Positions 43,438 through 55,205 of a stretch of 64,000 nucleotides of DNA are shown one piece after another (position 1 is the stretch's first letter; every line of letters begins with the position of its first letter). This DNA comes from Saxidomus purpurata (Eukaryota > Mollusca > Bivalvia > Venerida > Veneridae): assembly GCA_022818135.1 (NCBI GenBank), contig JAFMSR010000003.1:29353404-29417403 (forward strand), given 5' to 3'. The position numbers and the translations under genes were made by a program. Below the pieces are notes generated by a model, which was not told where the DNA came from, searched no databases, and saw only the letters and a program-made list of their open reading frames with translations.

Positions 43438-45198
43438 GGTACGAGCACAGGTGTATGTCCAGTCTTGGTGCCCATAAATAAACAATACAAACAAAAAAAC
43501 CAGTTAGAATCCCTAGTTATAATTCTTAAACGAAAAAAAAAAAAAAAAAAAAAATTCTATAAATTATGTATATCGATATATTGAAAAGGTCTCTATGTTG
43601 CCCGTAACACTATGGGGGTTTACTAGCACACGCTGTGGAACAACCAAAATACCCAGTGCAGTACCAATGCACGCTTTCTCGCTGCCGTTTTCACATCGGA
43701 CACTTAGCATTTTGTAAACAATCTTAGTCTGCTTAGTCTACAGCTTTGAAGAACTTACATTTGAAGTCAAACACGCCAATTTTTGGACATTGATAAAATA
43801 TGGTCCACAAGCGGCCATTTTGTTGAAAACGAAAGTAGAAAAAAACAAAATTAGCGTGTTTGACTTCAAATACGGGGAGACATTCAGTCTCCGCGAAACA
43901 CAGTTGATTTTTACAGGACAGTAGGTCCTGTAAAATTTTGACTTTTACAGGACCGGACCAAATTTTACAGGACCGAATACTTTTTTTAATATTTCATGAA
44001 ATAAAATGACTATTCAGTGTTAAAATTTTATTTCATTTTGTCAAATAATGACACAGTAATGCATTATTAAAATTTTATTTCATTTTGTCAAATAATGACA
44101 CAGTAAAGAAATGTTTTGCTGACTTGTAGAGTTGTACTACACAACTACTCTTTAACAGTCTCTAAAAAAGGAGAGTAACAGCGCAGGTCGGCATTACCTG
44201 GCGTTTGTTTCCTTTTCATTCCGGGCTTAGCCCCTTCATAATACATCAAATTTAAAGCCATGATAAAAATATATAAATATCAAAAAATAAGATAGTAAAA
44301 TATTCTTGTTACTGATTCAGTGTTTTGTTGACACGGCCATTGTAAAGAACGAAAACTCTTACAGGTAGTTGTTGGTACCCGAGCTAAGCGTATGTACTGT
44401 AGTAAACGACGAAACCGGCACCCAGTCATCTCGCGCGCTGCTGACGCCATATCCAATAATAACAAAACAAATTTGAATAAACCAATGAAGTCCGCTAATA
44501 TAGCTTAATTTGGTATTTTTGTCGCAATTATTTTTAGTTACTGGAAAGTCCAAATGAAAGTTAAAAATAACCGGTGTTTGGGTAATTTTTTTACCGGACA
44601 GTCGGTCCTGTAAAATACGATGTTCAGAACGGACCTTCCAATTTCTTACAGGACATGTCCGTCGGTCCGGCCTTGTTTCGCGGAGACTGGACATTAATTA
44701 TTTCGATTCTAACACAATAATGTGTTGAACTAGAAACATTTCATTGTCACTTACAGCTTTGAAGAACTTACATTTGAAGTCAAACACGCCAATTTTGTTT
44801 TTCTACTTTCGTTTTCAACAAAACGGCCGCTTGTGGACGATGTTTTACCAGTGTCTAGAAAATTGGCGTGTATGACTTCAAATGTAAGTGTAGACCAAGC
44901 AGACTAAGATTGTTTACAAAATGCTAAGTGTCCGATGTGAAAACGGCAGCGAGAAAGCGTGCATTGGTACTGCACTGTGTATTTTGGTTGTTCCACAGCG
45001 TGTGCTAGTAAACTCCCATAGCGTTACGAGCAACATAGAGACCTTTTCAATATATCAATATTCATATAGAAAAAAAAAATCTTTTTTTTTCAAAAAAAAT
45101 TTTCGTTTAAGAATTATAACTAGTGGTTCTAATTGTTTTTTTTTCTGTTTTATATATATATTTATATATATGGGCACTGGACATACACCTGTGGGTAC
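43438..45198. mobile_element. Long-inverted-repeat element, arms about 440 bp, with nested insertion
   Basis: The left arm (about 43438-43878) and right arm (about 44755-45198) are reverse complements. Shared landmarks in mirrored order are CACAGGTGTATGTCCAG, CTAGTTATAATTCTTAAACG, TGCACGCTTTCTCGCTGCCG, TTGTAAACAATCTTAGTCTGC and CATTTGAAGTCAAACACGCC. The arms have small mismatches and differing A/T runs. Short internal palindromes on AAGTCAAACACGCC also occur in each arm. No coding region and no clear outer target duplication. Long arms are typical of Mutator-like or foldback elements; the class is uncertain. Confidence 0.82.
43885..44689. mobile_element. 805-bp TIR element nested in the long-inverted-repeat element
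   Basis: The ends CAGTCTCCGCGAAACA (43885-43900) and its exact complement (44674-44689) are flanked by a perfect 6-bp direct repeat GACATT at 43879-43884 and 44690-44695. Subterminal TTTTACAGGACC-type motifs are repeated at both ends (43918-43978 and 44590-44655) and may be transposase-binding repeats. A 47-bp direct duplication lies at 44020-44113. No transposase is present. Short frames on either strand lack family motifs. Confidence 0.82.
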
Positions 45199-45212
45199 GA
45201 GTTGTCTGGGTA

Positions 45213-45800
45213 TGGTCAATATACCAATTACCACGATATACCAATTACCGCGAATTATCATTAAATACTTAAGTATAGTTTTCTTTCTTATTTGCCTGTA
45301 TCAAATATTTTCCCATTTCAAAACTATCTGAAAAATATTTTATTTCTTAAGTTTGTGTTCATTTTTGGCAAGCAATAGATAATCTTAAATTGTTTTAAAT
45401 AGAATGATAATGTGAGGACATTAGGTGTGGAAATGGCCTCCATAAAAAACATTTGACAAAAGTGTCACTACAATTTTTATATCAAAATGTTCAGAAAAAG
45501 ACAAGCTGTCAGATAAGCGTAACTATATTGTGGCAGAAACAAACTTGTAGAAGTTTCAAACATTTTTTTTCCAGATTCGCGGTAATAGGTATATCCGAAA
45601 GTATGAAGATGAGTGTCGACAGGGATTTAGTAAAGCTTCCATTTTACACTTTATGCATTGTTTTGATTTACGATTTGGATTTTTTTTATAAGCACAATGA
45701 TGAAACTTTCTATTAAGGGCATAGATGTCAGATGTATTTTGAGTACATAAATGCACACATAAATTAACCAGTAAGACTCGCGGTAATTGGTATGACCAGA
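45213..45800. mobile_element. TIR element with ATACCAATTACC repeats
   Basis: The left end TGGTCAATATACCAATTACC and right end GGTAATTGGTATGACCA are inverted and each is flanked by TA. ATACCAATTACCGCGA recurs inside the left end (45236-45255), with a related inverted copy near 45578-45596. No coding. TA flanks suggest a Tc1/mariner-type MITE. Confidence 0.5.
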
Positions 45801-45806
45801 ATACTA

Positions 45807-46390
45807 AACTTTCAATCATTTTACGGCAAAAATATTCGTGAATAATGTTCAACCGCTCTTACTTTGGGAATATTAAATTGCAAAACGTTGTTGAAGTACT
45901 TCAGTATATACTTTGGTCACGATATGTTAACTGACAAAACACGAGAACTCCTTTGAAATTTTAATTTCTTCAATCTTCTTGCTCTTTGCTGTTTTTCTTT
46001 TTCTCCCGCCATTCACCTGGTTCCCGTATTTCACGAAGCTTACCGGAAAAAATGAGTAGCGTGTGGATCCAGTCTGGAACCGTCTAAACTACGTCCCCGT
46101 ACCGCTGCGGAATAAAAGCACAAACTTCCCGTAGAGGTTACTTCCCTTTACAGTATAAAATAAACTGTGCTTTAGTTGCGATTAGAGCTGTTGGCTTGAA
46201 TTCACCAAGTTAAGGGTTCAAGATGTCTTCATATAGTTCATATAGTCCAAGGCCTGTATGTGGTTTTTATAGCACATTAAACCGGTGGTTTCTATGGCCT
46301 GCTTTGATGTTGTTTTCCCGAATTTGCATTTTTTTTCTTCAAATATTTCATAGATAGCTGCACAAATATTTTCAATTTAACACTATTTAC
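45807..46390. other. Noncoding stretch
   Basis: No gene or repeat recognised. Confidence 0.35.
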
Positions 46391-46399
46391 ACTCTCCTT

Positions 46400-46540
46400 A
46401 TGTAAGAAAGTTGGTAGTTTCTTACGGATGATGCGATGGTTAGGAAAACTGCCCACCTGTAAAAATGACCAAAAAATATGATTGGAACGGCCGTTTTACT
46501 TCTGTAGCCACAAGGAAGTGACATCACATTGCTTACCTAT
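46400..46540 (+). mobile_element. SINE fragment (3' part)
   Basis: GAAAGTTGGTAGTTTCTTAC, GATGGTTAGGAAAACTGCCC and CCTGTAAAAATGACC match the 3' halves of the SINE copies at 48424 and 55001. Confidence 0.6.
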
Positions 46541-46555
46541 GTGTAGGGGACAGTT

Positions 46556-47560
46556 TAACGATAGACTACTAAATCTAGACGCCTCGCTATCTTGGCTCTG
46601 CCCTCACTGTAAATCAATAAATATCTCAACTCTCTCAAGCCCATGAAACTTACGAACAAGTAATAAACATTTATTCATTTTACCAAACGATAGCCCTATG
46701 TCAGGTCCCGCCACGTCCGTTCCTACATCTCAAAGTAATCCCCTTCCCTACACTCATTTCAAGGTCATGTATATTAACTGCCAGCCCATTGTCGACAAAA
46801 ACATGATTTTTACATCCTACTTAATTTGACACCCACAATCCAGATATTGTCGTAGGAAATGAGTCCTGGCTTACCAAAGACCACTCACAAGTAAAATATT
46901 CCAATCGACTTTATGTTACACCCCTTTTCGCAAAGATATGCGCACAGGTTAAGGAGATGGTGTCTTCATTCTTGTCAAAAACAAATATCTCTCATCAGTG
47001 CAGCAACAACTCAATAGTCATCATGAACACTAATTTGCGCACAGTATATGTCAAAGCTTGTATTTCCGACCATAATGTCTCAAGCTCGACCCAAACCCTT
47101 CATAAATAAACAAACCCTAGGAAAATGCCACTCATCAAGAAAGCTAAATGGGACGACTTCAAACATTTTATCAATAGATCCACGGTCAACATCCTATAAG
47201 ATGCAGATGCTATCCCAGTTGAAGACCTCAACTCATAACTCAAGAAAGCATATCGATCGGAGCTTGTCCTACTTAAAGAACTAGGCAATAAGAAACTCCA
47301 TGGGTTACACACGACATAAAAAGATTAATTAGAAAAGGTACAAACTTTATCAAAAGGTTAAAGTGTACAGGGGTCAGCATCGAAAGATTAGCAAATTCAG
47401 AACTATCAAGCATCTCATTCAGCACACAATCAAGAAATCATATGGGGGCATATATAGAAAACATACTTGACATCCAACATTCAGAAAACACGAACACTAC
47501 TAAATTCAACACTAAACGCCTCTACTCACATAAAAATGCTAGACAAGATAACCAATGTAA
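46556..47560 (+). mobile_element. CR1/L2-type LINE fragment: endonuclease to pre-RT
   Basis: In shifting frames it reads KVMYINCQPIVDKN and DIVVGNESWLTKDHS, then TPFRKDMRTG and GVFILVKNKYLSSVQ. This matches the N-terminal apurinic-type endonuclease of CR1/L2 LINEs. KKAKWDDFKHF, THDIKRLIRK, YIENILDIQ and LYSHKNARQDNQCNAPLKD then match the linker before the RT. Many stops; the RT part is missing and the sequence jumps to unrelated DNA near 47580. Confidence 0.8.
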
Positions 47561-47579
47561 TGCTCCCCTTAAAGATCAG

Positions 47580-48420
47580 ACAGCTGGTCGCCTCAAACAA
47601 ATAATCCGATTTAAGGCTATAGTCACCGCCACCAGTCATGGTCACAACAGCATTGAGACAAAGAGACATCGGGAAAATGCAGGTCACTTCCATATATTCT
47701 CGGCTTCGCCAGGACGTCATACTGACCATTATTTTAGTCAATCGGATTATTCGATTTCTCTCATTTCCTCATTCGGGAAAAGGTTAAAACCTGGTGTTAC
47801 GTACGTATGCTCATAAGAAAAAAAGTAGGTTCTTGTATCCACTTACAGTTACTGAAGATGGTTTCTGTGGTTATAAGCTAATGTAAAAACCATTTCTTTA
47901 TTTTTTCCTTGGATTTTGTATTTAAGGATGAGATTTGCACTGAAGGAAACAGCTGAAATACTGATTGGGTAGAGGTAAGTTTTGACCATTTCAACAAGTC
48001 TAACTTCATTCCAATAACACCAGGAACATCCCAATGTCCATAGGCACTTAATTTCCACTATGAGCTTTATATTTGACTGTAAATGTGTATTTCCAATAGA
48101 ATACACGTGTTGATAGTTTAGTTTACTCATATTTTATTGCATGGAATACAACAACAGACATCATATCATATGTGCACAAAACAAAACAATCGTATCACTC
48201 GTACAAATACAACGACGCATGTGGAAGTAATACAAATATGATAATTCTTTCAAAAGAATAGAGGCACAAGTTATTTCAACATTAGTAATAGGCTTTAATT
48301 TTAGAATTAATCAAGAATATTAATGTAACGAAAATAGGCAATTTGTAATTTAATGAGATCAAAAATATTATGTTTACTACATCCTATAGGTTCATCAGTT
48401 TTTCTGTAAATGAAATGTTG
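47580..48420. other. Noncoding stretch
   Basis: No gene supported. An open frame running from the LINE fragment to 47816 has no family signature past 47580. Confidence 0.35.
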
Positions 48421-48423
48421 ACC

Positions 48424-48660
48424 GCCTCCGTGTTCGAGTTTCTGACTTGAAATCATTGAGACAGGGCCATGGCTTCGAACCCTGTAACTGACAATGTCCT
48501 TGTGTGTGTAAAGTTGGCAGTTTGTTACTGAGGATAGGGTTCTACTACGGGTTCTTCCCAGTGACGATGGTTAGGTAAGCTGTCTACCTGTAAAATGAAT
48601 GAAATATGTTTGAAAAGGGCGTTAGTAGTAAACCCCGAGCAACAATATATTTAAGATGCT
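48424..48660 (+). mobile_element. tRNA-derived SINE
   Basis: The head CGCCTCCGTGTTCGAG...TGACTTGAAATCA has a B-box-like GGCTTCGAACCC. The body reads TACTACGGGTTCTTCCCAG, GATGGTTAGGTAAGCTGTC and CTACCTGTAAAATGA, and the end AAAAGGGCGTTAGTAGTAAA. Same family as 55001-55205 and 46400-46540. Confidence 0.72.
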
Positions 48661-51410
48661 GGTATCATTTCGAAGCATTTGTTTGACAATGAGTTTCTTG
48701 TATATTGCAACAGGTTTCAGGTACTACATTACCCATTTATATTTCAAGTAATTCTGCACAAATCAGTAGTATATTAACATTGTAGTAATCCATATCACAT
48801 TTAGAGTGGCATATAATTAGGAAATACTAAAACCGCCATAAATTGAATTTTAAAAAGCTTTAAAATCCAAATCCTATTTCAAATATCATACGAGGATTGA
48901 GAGTAAAGATATTCTATTATAACGTTAGTACAACATAATTATTACAGCGTCGGTCCTTATCTGTCCCATATGTCGACCTTCATACAGAGGGATGTCTACA
49001 TTCAAATATACAATAGATACATATTACACAATCCCATATGAATGTCAGCTATTTCGCATATCAAATTTGTAAATCTACCGTTGCGTTTTTCAAGTTAATG
49101 CTTGAATAGTCTTATTTGAAACCGTTCATAAATAATAATTAAGTAATACAAAGTGTTGGCAAATCCCAATAACCGATGCGCAATTTGAAGCTATCATCTC
49201 CATTATGCAAGAAGACAATTTGCATTGTATTTATAATGTCTCTCTCCCAGACATATTTAATTTCATTATTTTGCAACAGAAATACTTACGAAGACTTCTG
49301 AAGATCAAAAACATATAAATCAAGAAGAATGTCACTGGTCACAGAATATGTGATTTGCAAAGAACTATGATATGTTCAAAAGAATTCGGTGAAACCTCAG
49401 TCACCAAATTTTTTATTAAGTGTAAATACATTAATAAAGCATATGAAATGCTAAGAACAATAGAAGACTATTTATTATCTGCCAAAGCGGAAGAAAACTT
49501 TACTTCGATTCATACCCGTAGGAATTCTGTGCTGGAAAAATGTCGTTCATTTAATCTCTTGTGCGACCAAACATTCTCTCTTTCTCTCAGTACACTGTAT
49601 GACACACATATCCATATCAGTGCATGCCTTTCTGTGTCAATATCTAAATGATACCCAAGTTGATTAAACTATAACATGTATCTACACATACAATGGCATT
49701 TAACAATAATGTGTCTACTAAATCGAACTTGTTTCAAGGATGTTGGATGTCGTTTACGTTCTGTTTAATTTCTAACGGTATTTTTTTCAACTTTGTAACT
49801 TTATAAAAGCTTTTCAAAGAGACATTAAAATCATATAATGACACTTTGCATTATTTGTCATATATGTTATATGCAATATGTTAAGTTGGTATTCTGATGC
49901 AATAAGGATCAAAGTAACTAAAACATTGTTTAAACTGTAATGATTTTGCATCCATATTTGCCACGCACATCCAAACCTTTCTTTATTTCTTTGTGTCAGC
50001 TTTACTGGATATATTCACGACACAGTTCAAAGAAGTTCTTGAAATAAAAATTTAAAAAGAGATCGAAATATTTTTAGTCGTTGTGAACATTAGGAAATAT
50101 AAGCTGTTTTGGCGAGCTAAAACAACGTTCTCTTGAGACTTTTGATACAATCATTTACCTATTACTTATTCTGTTTGTCTAAATGCCAGTTATATTAGCG
50201 AGAACATCTCTTCTGTTACACACAAAATGTTTTGATACATTCATATTTTACTGTTTATAGTATATAAACATAAATGTGCTTATGGCGGCCCCGATTATCC
50301 AGCGTGAAGTTACAGAGTTCATAACTCGAGGCATGACTTTGGCTTGTGATATAACATCTGACTAGTTCTCTTTCAAGGCTAGGTGAATAACTACTACAGC
50401 TAAAGGTCTACATGTTACGGAAGTTGGGTGATCACAGCATATATGCTGGACACACCAGTGTTTCATAACCCTTTGCAATTTATGTGACACAGTTATTAAA
50501 CAAGACGAAACAGTAATGCAGATATTAAAGACGTTGCCAAAGATGTTTTTCCATTTTATTAGCTCTCCGTAAAGTGATTGGATAGTTTTTCATACACTAT
50601 TACCTACATGAAATGAGCGAATGTTTTACAGGAGTTGCATAGACGGATGCGTTCATGATCATTTGAAATATAATACAAACAGCATATTAACTTTTATCCC
50701 TTTGTATCGCACAGAAGCAGTTTTATCTACATTTATTCATAAAAGCTTAAAACTTAACATCACAATAATATACATTACTTTATAAGTTTTTTCAAGTTAT
50801 ATAAACAATCTATCAACTAAAATCAAAACATTTCCGCTGGGTTGCGCTTTCTGTTATAGGACCGCAACAACATCGTAATGTTAGCCGTTTTTTAAACTTG
50901 TCCGAAACAGGTGTTGCTTTGCAACCGATAAATAAATGTTATGCGTAATAGTCAATTTATTTTCCAGCAGAATGGATTTCTGGTAACTAAATTTATATTT
51001 CTCTTTATTTATAAGAACGGTGATTGCGCTATATTTAATACGTGGTGAATAAAGATGCATGGAGACTTAAACACTAGATCGAATATATGCGTCTCTCTTT
51101 ATTGAAAAATTGAGGTACTTCAGAAATGAAAACTGTGGACACAGTCTATTTTTTTGGAAAAGCAAGAGTTGTCGTTTGTAATTGAGTTGTCGTTCGTTTC
51201 ATGAAGGGCGCAATTTACGCTGATAAAAATTTAGAAAAGCGCTTTTCACGTTTCAGGCGCAATCTACGCTGAGAAAAATGGAAATATGATTGCTTTTCCA
51301 CTAACATAGCCTTTGACATTATAGAAACGATGTGCAGTCGACTGAATATTCTTCCATTGCCTTTTTGAATATATATGATATTATCTTATCTCATTTTCCC
51401 CTTCGTTGAT
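48661..51410. other. Long noncoding stretch
   Basis: 2.7 kb of AT-rich DNA with no recognised gene. A 98-residue plus-strand frame at 49355-49651 shows no motif and ends in Ser/Leu-rich simple sequence. A direct repeat GGCGCAAT(T/C)TACGCTGA lies at about 51208 and 51258. Confidence 0.45.
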
Positions 51411-51417
51411 TAGAATG

Positions 51418-51512
51418 TCACCGCGGTGTAATTGGTAGAGACGTTACCTCATGTACTTTTGTATAAGTTTACTTATACGAATCCACGAGTTCGAATCCCA
51501 CCCACACTCATT
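51418..51512 (+). tRNA. tRNA-like sequence with enlarged middle
   Basis: The A-box-like CGGTGTAATTGGTAGAG and B-box-like GAGTTCGAATCCC are about 45 nt apart, and a T6 run follows at 51513. The outer bases GAATGT and ACACTC pair partly. The middle has GTATAAG/CTTATAC, a 7-bp stem around TTTA. The anticodon and T arms are not normal, so it is a tRNA pseudogene or tRNA-derived element rather than a confident tRNA. Confidence 0.4.
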
Positions 51513-51519
51513 TTTTAAA

Positions 51520-54500
51520 ACTTTTTTTCTGCTGTTTTAATCATCGTTTTAAGCTTTTTAACCATGTAAGAATATTTTACGGCAAATAGTCATAAAAATC
51601 TATGTCAAATTAATAAGGGTAATGGTAATGAAAAATTGAGGCATACTAGGAACGGTCTATAGGGCATTCTTGGACATGCTGTATAAATATTACTTGATAA
51701 CAGTAAAATGTCGTGTCAGGTTTGGCTTGTTCAACCAGAATCGAGTTCTTTTCGGGCCATGCCTCAATATCAACCATCACCACCAATTTCCAAAATATTT
51801 ACATAGTAATATTGTTTGTTGGCCCGCTGTGATACTTTGTATCACAGTTTTTCTTGTTTTTATTGAATTTATACAGTGGTACATGTAAGCACTAATTTAC
51901 ATTTCGACTCTTTGGAAAAGCTATTCATAGTGATTTTCATCCTGTCATTTAAGTGTTCTCATTTCATTGTATTGTATGTTTTAAAGAGTTTAGTTTTCGG
52001 ACGTGGTATCCTTTCTTGAAGTTCGTGTACAAATCATAGTTTATGCCCCGGAGGCCTCGAATGTAGAAAAATTACGTGTTTAATTTTAATTTTTGACGAA
52101 GCTATTCATAGACTCGCGTCCATGGATCAAATTTATCTTGCATTCCAAATACGCCAGGAGTTTTAAGCCATCCCGGTTTTTCCTTCACGTACATTTTAAA
52201 GTACAAGTTCGAGAGTTTAAAGTAAATTGACTTTAATTTTCCATTAAGCTCCATCAATTCCTATAGTGAATAGCAACAGCGATATAGTGTTCCTTTGAAA
52301 GCCAACCGGAATTTCTGTCACATTAAATTATAGTTTATAATGGTGTTATTATACACACTCGTTGAAAATTTTGTGACAAAATTATAATAGTTATAGCTCT
52401 GTACTAAAATTTAAATATTTCAGAAATCACCGAAAGGCTTCTGGAATACAACCATTGATCAATACTGTGTGAACTATTAGATTATGAGCGAGGCAATTTC
52501 ATTTTGCTTAATTGGTAAGGTAACACGGGAACTAATCATGTGTTGCATTCAGTTATTTAAATGAAGACTGTCTAGTTCATATTTGAGTTGATCGAATCGA
52601 CAGGCTTCTAAGTTCAAAGCAATATAGGGAAATTGTCTGTTAATTTAGAAGATGTCACACGGAATCAGGCTAATATCAAAGAGGACATAATTTGCAATAC
52701 CGGGTACAATTTGTCATATCGTGTGTCAGTAGGAACGCAGGACGTAATAAAAGGGGTTCCACTACATGAAAAAAGTCCCCCTGCAGCAAGACAAATTTGA
52801 TAAAATCCGCCTTTTTAATTGGTTACAGTACCATTAACCATTCAAAAATCTATATTTAATACTTGGTTGGAAACTGTAACATGTAAATGGAGTAGTGTAT
52901 AGTTCTTTGAACAAAATGTTATGAAATGAATGAAAATCGCCTAGGAAGGTACGATAAAGAATGGGTTAAACCACTGTTCATTGTGTAGCTTTGAAATTGT
53001 CAAAAAGTTGATATTTCTATCTTTTATTCATGTAAACGTCAAATTAGTTTATGTTCTTATGTAACGTTTAATAAGTAGTGAAAAGTTTTTATTGTTCGGC
53101 CAGTACAAAAACCGATATCGATCAAACATGCCGGTATCTTCCGGAATCGTTTAAAGTGGGTCCATTACGTTACTATGACTCGATTTATATAATTTAAAAT
53201 TTATCATCACACTTCATTTTTTTTAATGGAAGTATCACTGTGCAGTCACTGACAGTCTATTTTAATTAGACATGTCATGTTAGAGCAATAAAGTGACAGG
53301 TAGCCAAAGTTTACTAACTGGTCAGGATCATAGGGACCTGGTTGCACAAATATATTTCAAAATGAATGCTAAAAAATTCCAGTCTTAGAAAAAAAATCAG
53401 TTTCTTCTACTTAATAATTAAGACAAGGGTGGACGGTCGCCATCTGTTTACCAAGCGGAAGCGGACATCCCTATTCGGCCTTCTCGGCGACCCTATACGG
53501 CGAGGTACATTGTGTCAATGTATCGATTGCGGCCTTATTTCAGTTAATTTTGAGATGAAATATTGGTGTGGGACAAAGTTAATTTGAATAATTGTGATTA
53601 GGCCACTATCGACACATTGACACCAATTACCTTGGCTATAAGTCTGAGGACAAATATAACGGAAACTATCTTCAAAAAATGGTAAGCGCGATATTGAGCA
53701 TATGAAGAGATGGGTAGCTGGAATTAATTCATCGTAAAGATTCCTGTCATGTTTAATCTTTATGAAGTAAGCTTGCGCTAAATGTTACGGGGTGATAAAA
53801 ATGTATAGCCTTACCGGGTCGAGAGAGTAACTACTCAACACTCATGTTTAACATTAGTTAGTAGGTAACGACATATTATATTGATAGATATGAACTATTT
53901 ATTTACTGAAACCATTCATGAAATACTGAAAACGCAAAAGTATTTATTGATTGGTTTCCTTGAATTCCAAGTATATTCAGTTTGATTCTGTTGAAATACC
54001 TGAAACGAAACTAAAATGTCCTGACGATTTCTTTATTAGCATCATTGTTTTATGATGTCAGTTAAAAAGTAATTTCCACTATTAGCTCTAGTACACCAAT
54101 TGAGGTCACGGCTTTGATTAACAGGAACAGCGCCTGTCTTCATTAAATGGCTGCCTGAAACACATATATCTAAGTGATCACTAAAATCTGGTAGATGTCG
54201 GTGTAATTAGATCACAGTTCCGTATTTGGTATCAAGAGCAAATTTTTCAATGGTGGTGTTCTACAGTTTCTATTGCCCGTCAATTTTTATTTTCTTCTAT
54301 ATTTCAATAGGACCCCCCTGCACCCCCCATAAAATTCTATTTATCTGGAACCGCTTATCAAAATTTAATTGTAATTGGCTCAAATCATTTAATAAACACA
54401 CTTTCTAGTATCCTCCTCTACTGTCCCTGCCCCACTCTACCCCAACCCCCTCTCCCATGTGGGCAGGGGCCGGATATCTGAAAATGTATCTTTTTGCTGA

Positions 54501-54985
54501 AAAGGCTTGTCAGAATTTGATTATATTTAGCAAAAGTTATCAACATTGTAGTTTCTGCGATTTGAAAATTTAGAAAATGTTTTGTTTTAGAAATGATGCA
54601 CTCAAAGAGGTGTGGCGCTTTTCTTAAATATTCTTTGTTTTCTGAAATTGATAGTCTTGAGTAAATTTAACTTACAACAACTGAGTTCTGTATGACTGTA
54701 ACATGCAGAAATCAAGGCACTGAAAGTGCCGACAACAAGGAGTCCTCTGCAAAATTGGGCACACGGGAATTTTTCTTACAGACAATGAGTGATAATTTGT
54801 GTCAAAACCAGCCTTGTTTATGACACAACCTTCAGGAATACGTGACACGACCTACTCCTCTATAATTTCACGAAATTTTCATGAGTGGTGCATTATGTTT
54901 CCGTAATGGACATATGCTAACATTATATAACATATAATACAGGTAATTGTTTTCGTTTTTACCATTTTTATAAAGATGTCCGACC
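51520..54985. other. Long noncoding stretch
   Basis: No gene recognised. A C-rich segment lies at about 54310-54470. CTGAAAAGGCTTGTCAGAAT followed by TTGATT at about 54498 is repeated near 56231. Confidence 0.45.
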
Positions 54986-55000
54986 AGATCCGCCTCTGTG

Positions 55001-55205
55001 GTCAAGTGGTTAGAGAAGCTGACTTGAAATCACTGTAACCTCCGACTTTGTCTCTTTAAGTAGGGAAGTAAGCAGATGCGAGCGAAGATTTGGAGCCTAG
55101 TACTGGAACTTTCTAGGACGATGTTTGGGAAACTAGCTGCCTTTTAAACTGACCAAATACATGTACTTTTGAAGTGGGCGTTTAACTCCTACAACAACGC
55201 TATCC
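55001..55205 (+). mobile_element. tRNA-derived SINE
   Basis: The head CCTCTGTGGTCAAGTGGTTA gives an A box and is followed by GAGAAGCTGACTTGAAATCA. The end is GTGGGCGTTTAACTCCTAC. Same family as 48424-48660; its B box is eroded. Confidence 0.7.

Noticed and set aside
47442..47816. 124-residue plus-strand frame as an independent gene
   Set aside because: Its first 40 residues are LINE linker sequence (YIENILDIQ, LYSHKNARQDN) and the rest has no recognised similarity.
49355..49651. 98-residue plus-strand frame as a small gene
   Set aside because: No homologous motif, Ser/Leu-rich end, isolated in noncoding DNA; length is expected by chance in AT-rich sequence only rarely, but nothing else supports it.
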